Source: Lachnospiraceae bacterium
GTDB taxonomy: Bacteria > Bacillota > Clostridia > Lachnospirales > Lachnospiraceae
Assembly (NCBI GenBank): GCA_017476665.1
Contig: JAFUZJ010000019.1
Span: 62,001-126,000 of the forward strand
Direction: 5' to 3'
DNA: 64,000 bases
Positions 53,645 to 61,742 of the stretch are shown in pieces. The number at the start of each line of letters is the position of its first letter. Within the stretch, counting starts at the first letter, position 1. Under the pieces are notes generated by a model that was not told where the DNA came from, did no database searches, and saw only the letters and a program-made list of their open reading frames with translations. The position numbers and the translations under genes are program-made.

Positions 53645-54628
53645 GTATTTTATACTTGACACAATCTCCGTCAGCCATTCCATATACTGTTTCTTTACAC
53701 TGTCCGGTGAAATAATTTTCGCCTCCGCACCGAGTCCGGCCAGCCATCCAAAGAACTGCCCGCTGACCGCCACTTTGGCACGGACCCGAAATGTGCCGTC
53801 TCCCATAGAACGCAGATCCACTTCTTTTCCAAAGCGATCCAACACCACGCCCACCAGCCTGTCCGGCATCCCCAAGGTGACGGTTTCCGTCTCTCCGCCA
53901 AACATCCCGAAGGTGCGGTTCGTATACGCTGCCAGATCCGTTTGCTCAAACAGCTCCATCCCTTCCCGCTTATCCTCCAGAATCGTTACGGAACCCATCT
54001 TATCCACGCGATAATGCTTCAGCAGGCCGCTCACGCCGTCATAAGCCGCCAGATAATAATTTTCATCCCGATAGATCAGCGCCCATGGGCTGACCTTTCT
54101 CTGTTCTCCTTTGGGGATGAGCTGCTTCTTCAGGTTCCATTCCAGATAAGTAAAACTGATCTGCCGGTTTTCCTGGATTGCTCTGTGAATGCTGTCCACA
54201 CTGTAATAGATACTCTCATTTTCCGTCTTGATCCGCCCTGCCACATAAACCTGGCGCTGCAATTTCCCGGCATCGTATTTTCCGGCCTTTTTCTCCAGCT
54301 TCTTGATCAGTTCACGAGACTTTTTAACCGTGATAAAACGGGAGGACTGCACCACATCCACCAAAAGCTTTAATTCCGCGACCTCAAATTCCCGACTGGC
54401 AAAATAATAGCCGCCACCCCTGCGGTTGGACACCTGAACGATATCATATCCAAAATCATTCAGCTGCGCAATATCACTGTATATCGTCTTCCGTTCACAG
54501 GAAATCCCCTGCGCCTCCAGATGTTTTATCAGGTCGGCCGTAGTCATGGGATGATCCTCATCGGTGAATTCTTCCAGTATCTTCAGAATATATAAAATTT
54601 TAACCTTTTGTCCCTCTGATTTTGCCAT
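53630..54628 (-). CDS. WYL-domain transcriptional regulator
   Basis: 332 residues. The N-terminal winged helix (about 8-70) has the HTH segment TTADLIKHLEAQGISCERKTIYSDI. The WYL domain (about 140-215) contains VSPWALIYRDENYYLAAYD, and a WCX C-terminal part follows (about 240-325). WYL proteins sense nucleic-acid or nucleotide ligands in several bacteria. As the last gene of a salvage operon it may regulate that operon. DNA targets are not apparent. Confidence 0.92.
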   Translation of the reverse strand: MAKSEGQKVKILYILKILEEFTDEDHPMTTADLIKHLEAQGISCERKTIYSDIAQLNDFGYDIVQVSNRRGGGYYFASREFEVAELKLLVDVVQSSRFITVKKSRELIKKLEKKAGKYDAGKLQRQVYVAGRIKTENESIYYSVDSIHRAIQENRQISFTYLEWNLKKQLIPKGEQRKVSPWALIYRDENYYLAAYDGVSGLLKHYRVDKMGSVTILEDKREGMELFEQTDLAAYTNRTFGMFGGETETVTLGMPDRLVGVVLDRFGKEVDLRSMGDGTFRVRAKVAVSGQFFGWLAGLGAEAKIISPDSVKKQYMEWLTEIVSSIKYKKDV

Positions 54629-54658
54629 ATGCTTCGTCCGCTCCGCTTTTTGCCCGAA

Positions 54659-55387
54659 TCAATCTAAAATCTCTTTCAACTGTTCCAGACGGCTGATCTC
54701 GTACGTGGGGCGATATCGGTCATGTATCTCCCGCAGCGAAGGATCCTTTTCCAGCGCATCCTCCGGTCTGTACCAGCAGGTGGAGATTCCGCTCAAAACG
54801 CCGCCTTTGATATCGCTGGTCAAAGAGTCTCCCACGATCAACAGTCTGCCCGGATCTGTCAGCCCGGACTGTGCAAGTTTCGCCAGGCAATAATCAAAAA
54901 ATCCCTTTTGCGGCTTTGGCACCCCGATCTGCTCGGAGATAAAAATATCCTCCATCAGTTCCGCAAATCCGGAGAGTTCCAACTTATTCCTCTGGACCGA
55001 TGTGATCCCGTTGGTGATCACATATTGTCTGATCTGCCCTTGCTCCTTAATCTCCCTGCAGATTTCCAGCGTATTCTCCTGATATGCAAATACATTTGCC
55101 AGCGTATTCTGATAAGATGCCCGAAAAGCATTCACATCCACGCCGGTGATACCGTAAAACGCAAAGAAACTGGTGAAGCGCCCCACAAGCAGCTGCTCCT
55201 TTGTCACCTCTCCCAGTTCCAGTCGTTTCCAATATCCATCATTGATCTCACTGTATTTCGCGATCCGCTCCTCTGTCGGTTCCACAGAAATCTCTGTCAT
55301 ACATTTGCTGATCGCCTGTCTCTGTGCATACAGAAAATCAAGTAATGTTCCGTCTACATCCCACAGGATCGCATCAAAGCGGCTCAT
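54659..55387 (-). CDS. YjjG-family pyrimidine nucleotidase (HAD superfamily)
   Basis: 242 residues. HAD motifs: DVDGTLLDF (nucleophile Asp near residue 10), ITNGITSVQ (motif II), KPQKGFFDYCL (motif III Lys) and IVGDSLTSDIKGG (motif IV). The arrangement matches YjjG house-cleaning nucleotidases, which remove phosphate from noncanonical pyrimidine nucleotides. That fits the operon with cytidine deaminase, PNP and a base permease. The start overlaps the small membrane gene by four bases. Confidence 0.9.
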   Translation of the reverse strand: MSRFDAILWDVDGTLLDFLYAQRQAISKCMTEISVEPTEERIAKYSEINDGYWKRLELGEVTKEQLLVGRFTSFFAFYGITGVDVNAFRASYQNTLANVFAYQENTLEICREIKEQGQIRQYVITNGITSVQRNKLELSGFAELMEDIFISEQIGVPKPQKGFFDYCLAKLAQSGLTDPGRLLIVGDSLTSDIKGGVLSGISTCWYRPEDALEKDPSLREIHDRYRPTYEISRLEQLKEILD

Positions 55388-55545
55388 TTCTGCACCTGCT
55401 CTGCCAGCTCCTGTGCTTCAGCTTTTTCCGCTTTTGCATCGGTCCCTTTTCTAAGGGTGATCCCAAGGAAAATTGCTGTTCCGCCTACAACAACAAAAAC
55501 GATCAGTAACAATAAATAGGACAAAAATCCATTCACAAATGCCAT
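55384..55545 (-). CDS. Small single-pass membrane protein
   Basis: 53 residues from ATG 55545, six bases after AGGGAG. One hydrophobic helix (about 6-30: YLLLLIVFVVVGGTAIFLGI) is followed by a charged tail KAEKAEAQELAEQVQK likely to form a short coiled coil. A longer in-frame start overlaps the MutS-like gene and has no site. It sits between the membrane MutS-family gene and the nucleotidase and is coupled to the latter. No family recognised with certainty. Confidence 0.72.
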   Translation of the reverse strand: MAFVNGFLSYLLLLIVFVVVGGTAIFLGITLRKGTDAKAEKAEAQELAEQVQK

Positions 55546-55601
55546 TCTTTTCTCCCTTTCCTGCGCTCTGTTTCGTCCCTTAAGCCGCATTTTGCATATT
55601 T

Positions 55602-57287
55602 TTATGCCTGCCATGTGCCGTTTTTCATAAAATATTCTGCATCGGCAAAAGCTGTTTCTGTGATCTCAGAGGAATATCCGATCAATTCCAACAAACGGAT
55701 CGCATTCCTCGTCGTCGCTTTGCCCTTTAACAGACGGTATTCAAAAGAGAGATCACCGTCCTTAATTTCTTCCTCAAAATGATAGTTATCGTACTCCTGC
55801 CTCAATAATTCCGTCAGTTCGATATCATGTGTTGCCGCAAAACAGATCACCTGCGATCCAGACAGACTCTTTAAGATCTGTGTGGATGCGGCAATCCTCT
55901 CTACCGTGTTGGTTCCCCGAAGCACCTCATCCACAAAACACAGAACCTGCTGTTCTTCTTTGACCGCATCCAAAATACGCTTCAAGGACTTGATTTCCAC
56001 GATATAGTAACTCTCTCCGCCCGCCAGATCATCCCGCAGACTCATGGAAGAATAGAGTCTGAAAAACGGCGCCCTGTAGCTTGCAGCCGCACAGGTATGG
56101 ATTGTCTGGGCCAGAATGGTATTGATCGCTACCATTTTTAAAAATGTGGACTTGCCGGAAGCATTGGAGCCAGTCAGCAAAACACCTTTCGTAGCATCGA
56201 TGCTGTTTTTCACCGGATGCTCCAACAGCACGTGATAACCGTCTTTGATAGAAACGCCTGCCTGTGCCGCATTCCCGTATTCCGGCAGACAAAAGCCTTC
56301 CTGCAGAGAAGCCCTGAACCAGCAGACAGAAACCGCTGCTTCCAAAAATCCGGCTAAAGAGATCAGCCTGTCCGCATCTGCCACATGCAGCCGCAGCTGC
56401 TTGACCATCCTGTTAAAGATGATCAGGTCCAGATGGAACATCATGCGCAGATAATCCAGGATCACTTCCAGCGGATTCCCGGAGGTCCGGCTGTCGCTGG
56501 CCGTAAACACCCAGAACGATCCTCTCCGGATCCCTTTCATCTTCTGGATGCACTCCCACATCCCGGTAAATTCTTTTTCGCAGGCCGGGATCTGCATGAC
56601 ACTGATCTTCTCTCCGGTCATGATCAGCCGCATGATATAGGCAAAGCTGATGATATAGGGCTCCATTTCGCGCTTATCCTTAAAATAGGTGACGATCTGA
56701 TAGATTCCGAGCACTGAAATCCCTGCGATCGCCAGAGACAGCCGAAACGGAATCAGTGCAATCAGAGGAAAATACAGTGCGTTCATCAGATGATGCTTTT
56801 TATTACTGCGTTCCCCCAGCGCATCCAGATTCTCAATATAATCATACAGTGAATGCTTCCCTGTATATCCCAGTTCGCTCAGATACATCTGGAGATCCAC
56901 ACGGTCATCCGGATGCTCCCTGAACCATTGCATCACCTGCTCCATATGCTCCAGCTGTTCTCTGTTTTCCGACGGACTGCGGAGCAGATAATACAGATAT
57001 TCCTCTCCGGTGGCTGAATGCGTATAATTCAGCCGCCGGAACACCTCATCCATATTCAAGTCATTCCACGTGATATCATCCAACTGCCCCTCCTCAGGGT
57101 GTCTGGTATAATACCCCTGAAGATGCAGCACATTTTCCACTGTATACTTCCGCTTCGGCATCGTCCCAAAATCATCATACAGGGACTGCCGAAACTCTTT
57201 TCTCCGCTTGGACTGCTGCACCATTTCACGGACGATCACCGCAAACAGGAGCACAAATATCACTGCTGTCACCAAAAGATATGCCAT
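55602..57287 (-). CDS. Membrane-anchored MutS-family ATPase
   Basis: 561 residues. One membrane helix at the N-terminus (about 2-19) and a hydrophobic pair near 170-206 flank a soluble domain; helices like the MutS lever domain follow. The C-terminal MutS ATPase has Walker A GSNASGKST (373-381), SLRDDLAGGESYYIVEI (ABC-like signature), Walker B FVDEVLRGTN near 450, and the His switch ATHD. Mismatch-recognition and connector domains I-II of true MutS are absent, and the real MutS is encoded at 32-34 kb. Role unknown; membrane anchoring argues against post-replication mismatch repair. Confidence 0.85.
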   Translation of the reverse strand: MAYLLVTAVIFVLLFAVIVREMVQQSKRRKEFRQSLYDDFGTMPKRKYTVENVLHLQGYYTRHPEEGQLDDITWNDLNMDEVFRRLNYTHSATGEEYLYYLLRSPSENREQLEHMEQVMQWFREHPDDRVDLQMYLSELGYTGKHSLYDYIENLDALGERSNKKHHLMNALYFPLIALIPFRLSLAIAGISVLGIYQIVTYFKDKREMEPYIISFAYIMRLIMTGEKISVMQIPACEKEFTGMWECIQKMKGIRRGSFWVFTASDSRTSGNPLEVILDYLRMMFHLDLIIFNRMVKQLRLHVADADRLISLAGFLEAAVSVCWFRASLQEGFCLPEYGNAAQAGVSIKDGYHVLLEHPVKNSIDATKGVLLTGSNASGKSTFLKMVAINTILAQTIHTCAAASYRAPFFRLYSSMSLRDDLAGGESYYIVEIKSLKRILDAVKEEQQVLCFVDEVLRGTNTVERIAASTQILKSLSGSQVICFAATHDIELTELLRQEYDNYHFEEEIKDGDLSFEYRLLKGKATTRNAIRLLELIGYSSEITETAFADAEYFMKNGTWQA

Positions 57288-57313
57288 GTTTCCTCTCCGT
57301 TATCCCAGGCCGA

Positions 57314-58741
57314 TTATGCTACCAGGAAGAATTTGATCAGGAAGATCACAGACAGCGCATAGGTCAGTACGGAGACCTCTTTCGCCTTACCGGTAAACAA
57401 CTTCATTACGGTATATGCGATCAGTCCCAAACCGATGGCATGTCCGATGGATCCGGAGATCGGCATTGCAATCAGCATTAACGCAACCGGAACCGCCTGA
57501 TACATATCGTCAAAATGAATATTCTTCAGACCGGCGATCATCAGCACACCTACATAGATCAGCGCAGAGGACGTTGCCGCCGCAGGGATCACTGCCGCAA
57601 TGGGTGCCAGGAACATGCAGGCAAGGAACAGAATACCCGTTGTCAATGCCGTCAGACCGGTACGTCCGCCTGCCTCTACCCCGGATGCAGATTCAATAAA
57701 AGTAGTTACCGTGGAGGTACCTGTTGCAGAACCTGCAACGGTTCCGATCGCATCTGCGAGCAGCGCCTGCTTCATCTGCGGCATCTTGCCATTTTTATCC
57801 AGCATACCTGCTCTGCTGGCGGTACCCACCAGAGTGCCGATCGTATCAAACATATCAATGATACAGAAGGTCACGATCAGTGTGATCATGGTAAACCAAC
57901 CCACCTGGGCGAAGCCTGAAAAATTAAATTTAAATAATGTTGTCTCCACCATATCTGCAAAAGGAGGTACAAAAGAAGCTCCCTGCAGACTTGCAAACGG
58001 ATTATTGCCAAGGAAAGCCGCTTCGCCGATCCAGTAAACAATGCTGGCTGCCAGCATGCCGATGATCACAGAAGCCTTCACGCCTTTATGCGCCAATACA
58101 ATAATCACAAACAGACCGATAAACATCGTCACAACCGTCAGAACCATCTCCGCATAGCCGCTGCCCATCTGGGTCTGTGCAAGACTCGGCGTCAATGCGC
58201 CGAAGAAATCTCTCATCACGTAAAACGGTCCGCCGTTTTCAGAGTAGATGCCTTTGTTGGAACCGAGACCAATGTTCATCAGCATCAAACCGATTGCAGG
58301 GGCAATACCCAATCTGACCCCAAGCGGAATGGCATCCACGATCTTTTCCCGGATATTCAGAAGGGACAGAACAATAAATACCAGACCTTCGATCAGGATG
58401 ATACACAGCGCCGCCTGATACGATGCAAGATACGTCATCCCCGTGATCGCAACAATATTGGTTGTGACAACCGCAAAGAAACTGTTCAAGCCCATACCGG
58501 GAGCCATGGCAAACGGTTTATTCGCCGCAAACGCCATCACAAACATACCGATTGCAGAGGCGATACAGGTTGCCATAAACACACCGTTCCACAGGGAAGC
58601 TCCCTCTGCGCCGAATCCGGTCAGCAGATTCGGATTTAAGGCAATGATATATGCCATTGTCATGAAAGTGGTGAGTCCGGCAATGATCTCGGTTTTTACA
58701 TCCGTGCCGTTCTCTTTGAGTTTAAAGGTCTTCTCTAACAT
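57314..58741 (-). CDS. NCS2-family purine (adenine/guanine/hypoxanthine) permease
   Basis: 475 residues from ATG 58741 (GGAGGG upstream), 12-14 membrane helices. AzgA-type signatures: TEIIAGLTTFMTMAYII at the N-terminus, APGMGLNSFFAVV, DMFDTIGTLVGTA and GSATGTSTVTTFIESASG. It imports purine bases by proton symport. The position behind pnp and cdd matches a salvage role. No purine riboswitch is seen in the 58-base leader. Confidence 0.94.
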   Translation of the reverse strand: MLEKTFKLKENGTDVKTEIIAGLTTFMTMAYIIALNPNLLTGFGAEGASLWNGVFMATCIASAIGMFVMAFAANKPFAMAPGMGLNSFFAVVTTNIVAITGMTYLASYQAALCIILIEGLVFIVLSLLNIREKIVDAIPLGVRLGIAPAIGLMLMNIGLGSNKGIYSENGGPFYVMRDFFGALTPSLAQTQMGSGYAEMVLTVVTMFIGLFVIIVLAHKGVKASVIIGMLAASIVYWIGEAAFLGNNPFASLQGASFVPPFADMVETTLFKFNFSGFAQVGWFTMITLIVTFCIIDMFDTIGTLVGTASRAGMLDKNGKMPQMKQALLADAIGTVAGSATGTSTVTTFIESASGVEAGGRTGLTALTTGILFLACMFLAPIAAVIPAAATSSALIYVGVLMIAGLKNIHFDDMYQAVPVALMLIAMPISGSIGHAIGLGLIAYTVMKLFTGKAKEVSVLTYALSVIFLIKFFLVA

Positions 58742-58779
58742 TTCTTTCCCTCCTGCGTAAATACTCATAATCTATGGTG

Positions 58780-58801
58780 TCGAAAGCCGGCCCGCCTTCG
58801 A
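58780..58801 (-). other. Intercistronic hairpin between cdd and the NCS2 permease
   Basis: Minus strand TCGAAGGC-(6)-GCTTTCGA, eight pairs with one G-U and no T run. It could be a processing or stability element inside the operon transcript. Confidence 0.4.
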
Positions 58802-58826
58802 TAACCTACCCGCTATATTTTCTGCC

Positions 58827-59246
58827 TCATTGAATCTGTTCCCCGCCGAATCCATACGGCAACAGTTCTCCCAATGAAAATGCTTTGTAATCACTTCCGC
58901 TGATCGCTGCAAAGATCTGAAACTCTTTTGTACAGAATTCCTGCATCACCTGCCTGCAGATCCCACAGGGATACGCATAGTCCGTGGGGGCGCACCCGAT
59001 CCTGCCCCCTGCGACCGCCAATGCCACAAAATCCCGCACGCCCTCACTGACAGCTTTATAAATTGCAGTGCGCTCCGCACAATTCGTGGCACTGTAGGAA
59101 GCGTTCTCAACATTACACCCCTGAAAGATCCTGCCGTCCGCCGTAAGTAACGCCGCTCCCACCGCATAACCAGAATAAGGTGCATACGCGTTTTCTCTTG
59201 CTGCGAGCGCAAGACCAATCAATCGCTCTCTTTCTTCTCCCGTCAC
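58827..59246 (-). CDS. cdd: Cytidine deaminase
   Basis: 139 residues. It turns cytidine and deoxycytidine into uridine and deoxyuridine. The zinc site is Cys56, Cys94 and Cys97 (TNCAERTA and PCGICRQ) with catalytic Glu58; CNVENASYS is the substrate-binding stretch. It lies 27 bases after pnp in a salvage operon. Full length for the small tetrameric class. Confidence 0.96.
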   Translation of the reverse strand: MTGEERERLIGLALAARENAYAPYSGYAVGAALLTADGRIFQGCNVENASYSATNCAERTAIYKAVSEGVRDFVALAVAGGRIGCAPTDYAYPCGICRQVMQEFCTKEFQIFAAISGSDYKAFSLGELLPYGFGGEQIQ

Positions 59247-59273
59247 TGCTTTCCCCTCCGCGCATCCCGTTCT

Positions 59274-60113
59274 TCAGACAGATGCGCCAAATTTTTTCAC
59301 ACTCTCTGTCACAAGCTTTTGGAATCGGGGAGCCGCTTCGTCCGCCGCTTCCTGTACCTCTTTGTGGTTGAGCGGTGTCGCAGACATTCCCGCCGCCAGA
59401 TTGCTGATACAGGAAATGCCGCATACCTTCAGTCCGCAATGATTGGCCGCGATCGCCTCCACCACCGTGCTCATCCCCACAGCGTCACATCCAAAACTCC
59501 GCAGCATCCGGATCTCAGCCGGGCTCTCATAGGACGGACCGGTCAACTGCGCATAAACACCTTCCTGGAGATAAATTCCATTTTCCTTTGCTGTCGTCCG
59601 GATGATCTCCTGAAGCTCCGGACGATAGACTGCACTCATATCCGGGAAGCGCACACCCAGAGTATCCAGATTGGCACCGATCAACGGATTCGGCGCAAAC
59701 ACAGAAATATGATCCCTGATCAGCATCAGATCTCCCGCGTGAAAAGACGGATTCACCCCGCCTGCCGCATTGGTCAAAAACAGGATCTCCGTCCCCAGAA
59801 ATTTCATCAGTCGTATCGGCAATACCACATCCGATATGGCATAACCCTCATAGTAATGCACTCTGCCTTTCATGCATACGATTGGAACCTGATCCACATA
59901 TCCGAATATGAACTTTCCCGCATGTCCGGGCACTGTGGATACCGGAAAGCCTTTGATCTCCGTATAAGCGATCTCCGCACATATGTCAATCTGCTGCGCA
60001 TAATCCCCCAATCCGGATCCCAGCACAATTCCGACTTTCGGCACAAAATCTGTTTTCTCCCGAATCGCATTCAGGCAACTCAGTAGCTTGTCATACACCG
60101 GATTATCCGTCAT
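59274..60113 (-). CDS. Purine-nucleoside phosphorylase (trimeric type)
   Basis: 279 residues from ATG 60113, with GGGAGGG six bases upstream; a longer frame crosses the promoter. It splits inosine, guanosine and deoxy forms with phosphate. Signatures of the trimeric class are VLGSGLG (about 30-36, phosphate loop), VPGHAGKFIFG, KGRVHYYEGY, LTNAAGGVNPSF and GMSTVVEAIAANHCG. It heads the salvage operon that reaches the WYL gene. Confidence 0.95.
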   Translation of the reverse strand: MTDNPVYDKLLSCLNAIREKTDFVPKVGIVLGSGLGDYAQQIDICAEIAYTEIKGFPVSTVPGHAGKFIFGYVDQVPIVCMKGRVHYYEGYAISDVVLPIRLMKFLGTEILFLTNAAGGVNPSFHAGDLMLIRDHISVFAPNPLIGANLDTLGVRFPDMSAVYRPELQEIIRTTAKENGIYLQEGVYAQLTGPSYESPAEIRMLRSFGCDAVGMSTVVEAIAANHCGLKVCGISCISNLAAGMSATPLNHKEVQEAADEAAPRFQKLVTESVKKFGASV

Positions 60114-60150
60114 AAATACCCTCCCGCAATTGTCAAAAAATTCTAGATTT

Positions 60151-60179
60151 ATTATACCTAATTTGGGAACAAAAAGCAA
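60151..60179 (-). promoter_or_regulatory. Sigma-A promoter of the nucleoside-salvage operon
   Basis: Minus strand: TTGCTT (60179-60174), 17-base spacer, perfect TATAAT (60156-60151). It is back-to-back with the plus-strand promoter five bases away. Confidence 0.8.
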
Positions 60180-60184
60180 TTCAT

Positions 60185-60213
60185 TTGTTTTATGCCACAA
60201 CATATGGTATACT
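60185..60213 (+). promoter_or_regulatory. Sigma-A promoter of the GT-C membrane protein gene
   Basis: TTGTTT (60185-60190), 17-base spacer, TATACT (60208-60213). The two divergent -35 elements are only five bases apart, so one bound polymerase or regulator would affect both. Confidence 0.7.
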
Positions 60214-60272
60214 GCAATTATAGACCACCCATTTGGAGTGATCCACTCAGGAAATACCGGGGAGTTATATTC

Positions 60273-61742
60273 ATGAAACAGGGAAAAAGAAATCGTATCG
60301 AATATTTTTTGATCTTTTTATATTTTGCGCTGTACTGTATCATCTGCCTGTCCATGATCGTGGAACAGCCCTTTAACAATCCGCCGGATGAACTCAACCG
60401 CTACCGCATTCCGCTCTATATCATGGAGCACGGTTCGCTGCCTAACGGCTACGAAGAGTCTATCCGCATTCCCGGGTATGGTTTTTCCTACGCATTTCAA
60501 CCGATCCTGCCCTACATGTTCATGGGATTCGCCATGCGTCTGGTCAGGCATTTCACTGCAAATGCCTCTGTTCTGTTGTACACTGCAAGGCTGGTCAATT
60601 TTTCCTTCGGTCTTGTAATGGCTGTTTTTATGTTGCTTCTGTCCGAAAAATGGCTTCGAAACCGATACCTGCAGTATCTGTTTTGCTTTTTTGTGATGTT
60701 TCTTCCGCAGAGCATTTTTCTCCACACCTATGTGAATACAGATTCCTGCAGCATGATGTCGATTGCCATGATCCTTTACGGATTAACCTGTGCACTGGAG
60801 GATCATTTCTCCTACCGCTCCTGCATGATCCTATCTATAGGAATTATTTTCTGTGCTTTGTCCTATTATAATGCATACGGATTTGTCTTAAGCAGCATAC
60901 TGCTCTTTTTTGCACATTACTTTTCGGTAAAGCACCACAAAATACAGATACAATTTCTTCCGTTGCTGCAGAAAGGCAGTTTTATCTGTATTCTGGTACT
61001 TCTGGGCATCGCCTGGTGGTTTCTCCGCAGTTATCGCCTTTATGACGGGGATTTTCTCGGTCTTCATGCCAGAGATCTGTGTGCAGAACTTTATGCCTAC
61101 GACTACTTAAAGCCCGGTTCCCGGGAAACCTATCAGACCCTGGGGTATACGATTGGAACCATGCTCACAAAGTCTGATTTTACGGTCTTGTCCGTCAACA
61201 GTCTGATCTGTATGTATGGTCCTATGTCCATCTACACAGCGCTCTGGGTTTATCGGCTTTACAAACTGTATTTTAGTCTCAGTCTTTTTTGCGTCCTGCC
61301 GCTTTCCGTCCTGACTGCCCATTGGAAACTTTCCCCTCATTTACTTACGGGCGGAATCCATTTCCGGCATCGCAAAAATCTGACTGTTTTTTTTCACATG
61401 AATATGATTTTATGTATGCTGATCCCATTGCTCTTAAGTATCATTTATTCCTATTATTCCGATCTGCAGCCTCAGGGCCGCTATCTGATGCCCATGCTGA
61501 TCCCTCTTTGCTATTATTCCGTAAGAGGGTTGGAAAAAGGACTGCAATTTGTCTGTCTCATCTTGGAAAAAGTGACAAAACAACCTGTGAGCAAAGATTG
61601 CTATGATCATATACTCACAGGCTGCTGCTTGGTCTTTCTTTTCCTGATCGTCATCATGTTGTGTATCACAGTATATGGATATGCTTTTCCTGCATGGCAG
61701 GACAGTGATCAGTGGGACATCCCCATCCATCTCAGCACTTAA
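60273..61742 (+). CDS. Polytopic GT-C-fold (DUF2142-like) membrane protein, putative glycosyltransferase
   Basis: 489 residues from ATG 60273 with GGGGAG upstream. About ten or eleven membrane helices. The first outside loop contains NNPPDELNRYR, matching the PPDE-x-x-x-x-R pattern of DUF2142 proteins, and LQPQGRYLMP near 400 matches their second conserved site. These resemble polyprenol-sugar-dependent GT-C glycosyltransferases whose acidic loop holds the catalyst. It stands alone on the plus strand and its stop overlaps the spoIVA stop tail-to-tail by three bases. Substrate unknown; surface-glycan or wall decoration is likely. Confidence 0.78.
   Translation: MKQGKRNRIEYFLIFLYFALYCIICLSMIVEQPFNNPPDELNRYRIPLYIMEHGSLPNGYEESIRIPGYGFSYAFQPILPYMFMGFAMRLVRHFTANASVLLYTARLVNFSFGLVMAVFMLLLSEKWLRNRYLQYLFCFFVMFLPQSIFLHTYVNTDSCSMMSIAMILYGLTCALEDHFSYRSCMILSIGIIFCALSYYNAYGFVLSSILLFFAHYFSVKHHKIQIQFLPLLQKGSFICILVLLGIAWWFLRSYRLYDGDFLGLHARDLCAELYAYDYLKPGSRETYQTLGYTIGTMLTKSDFTVLSVNSLICMYGPMSIYTALWVYRLYKLYFSLSLFCVLPLSVLTAHWKLSPHLLTGGIHFRHRKNLTVFFHMNMILCMLIPLLLSIIYSYYSDLQPQGRYLMPMLIPLCYYSVRGLEKGLQFVCLILEKVTKQPVSKDCYDHILTGCCLVFLFLIVIMLCITVYGYAFPAWQDSDQWDIPIHLST

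Noticed and set aside
58742-58826. Purine riboswitch before the NCS2 permease.
   Set aside because: The 85-base gap is too short for the aptamer and lacks its conserved core; only a plain hairpin is present.
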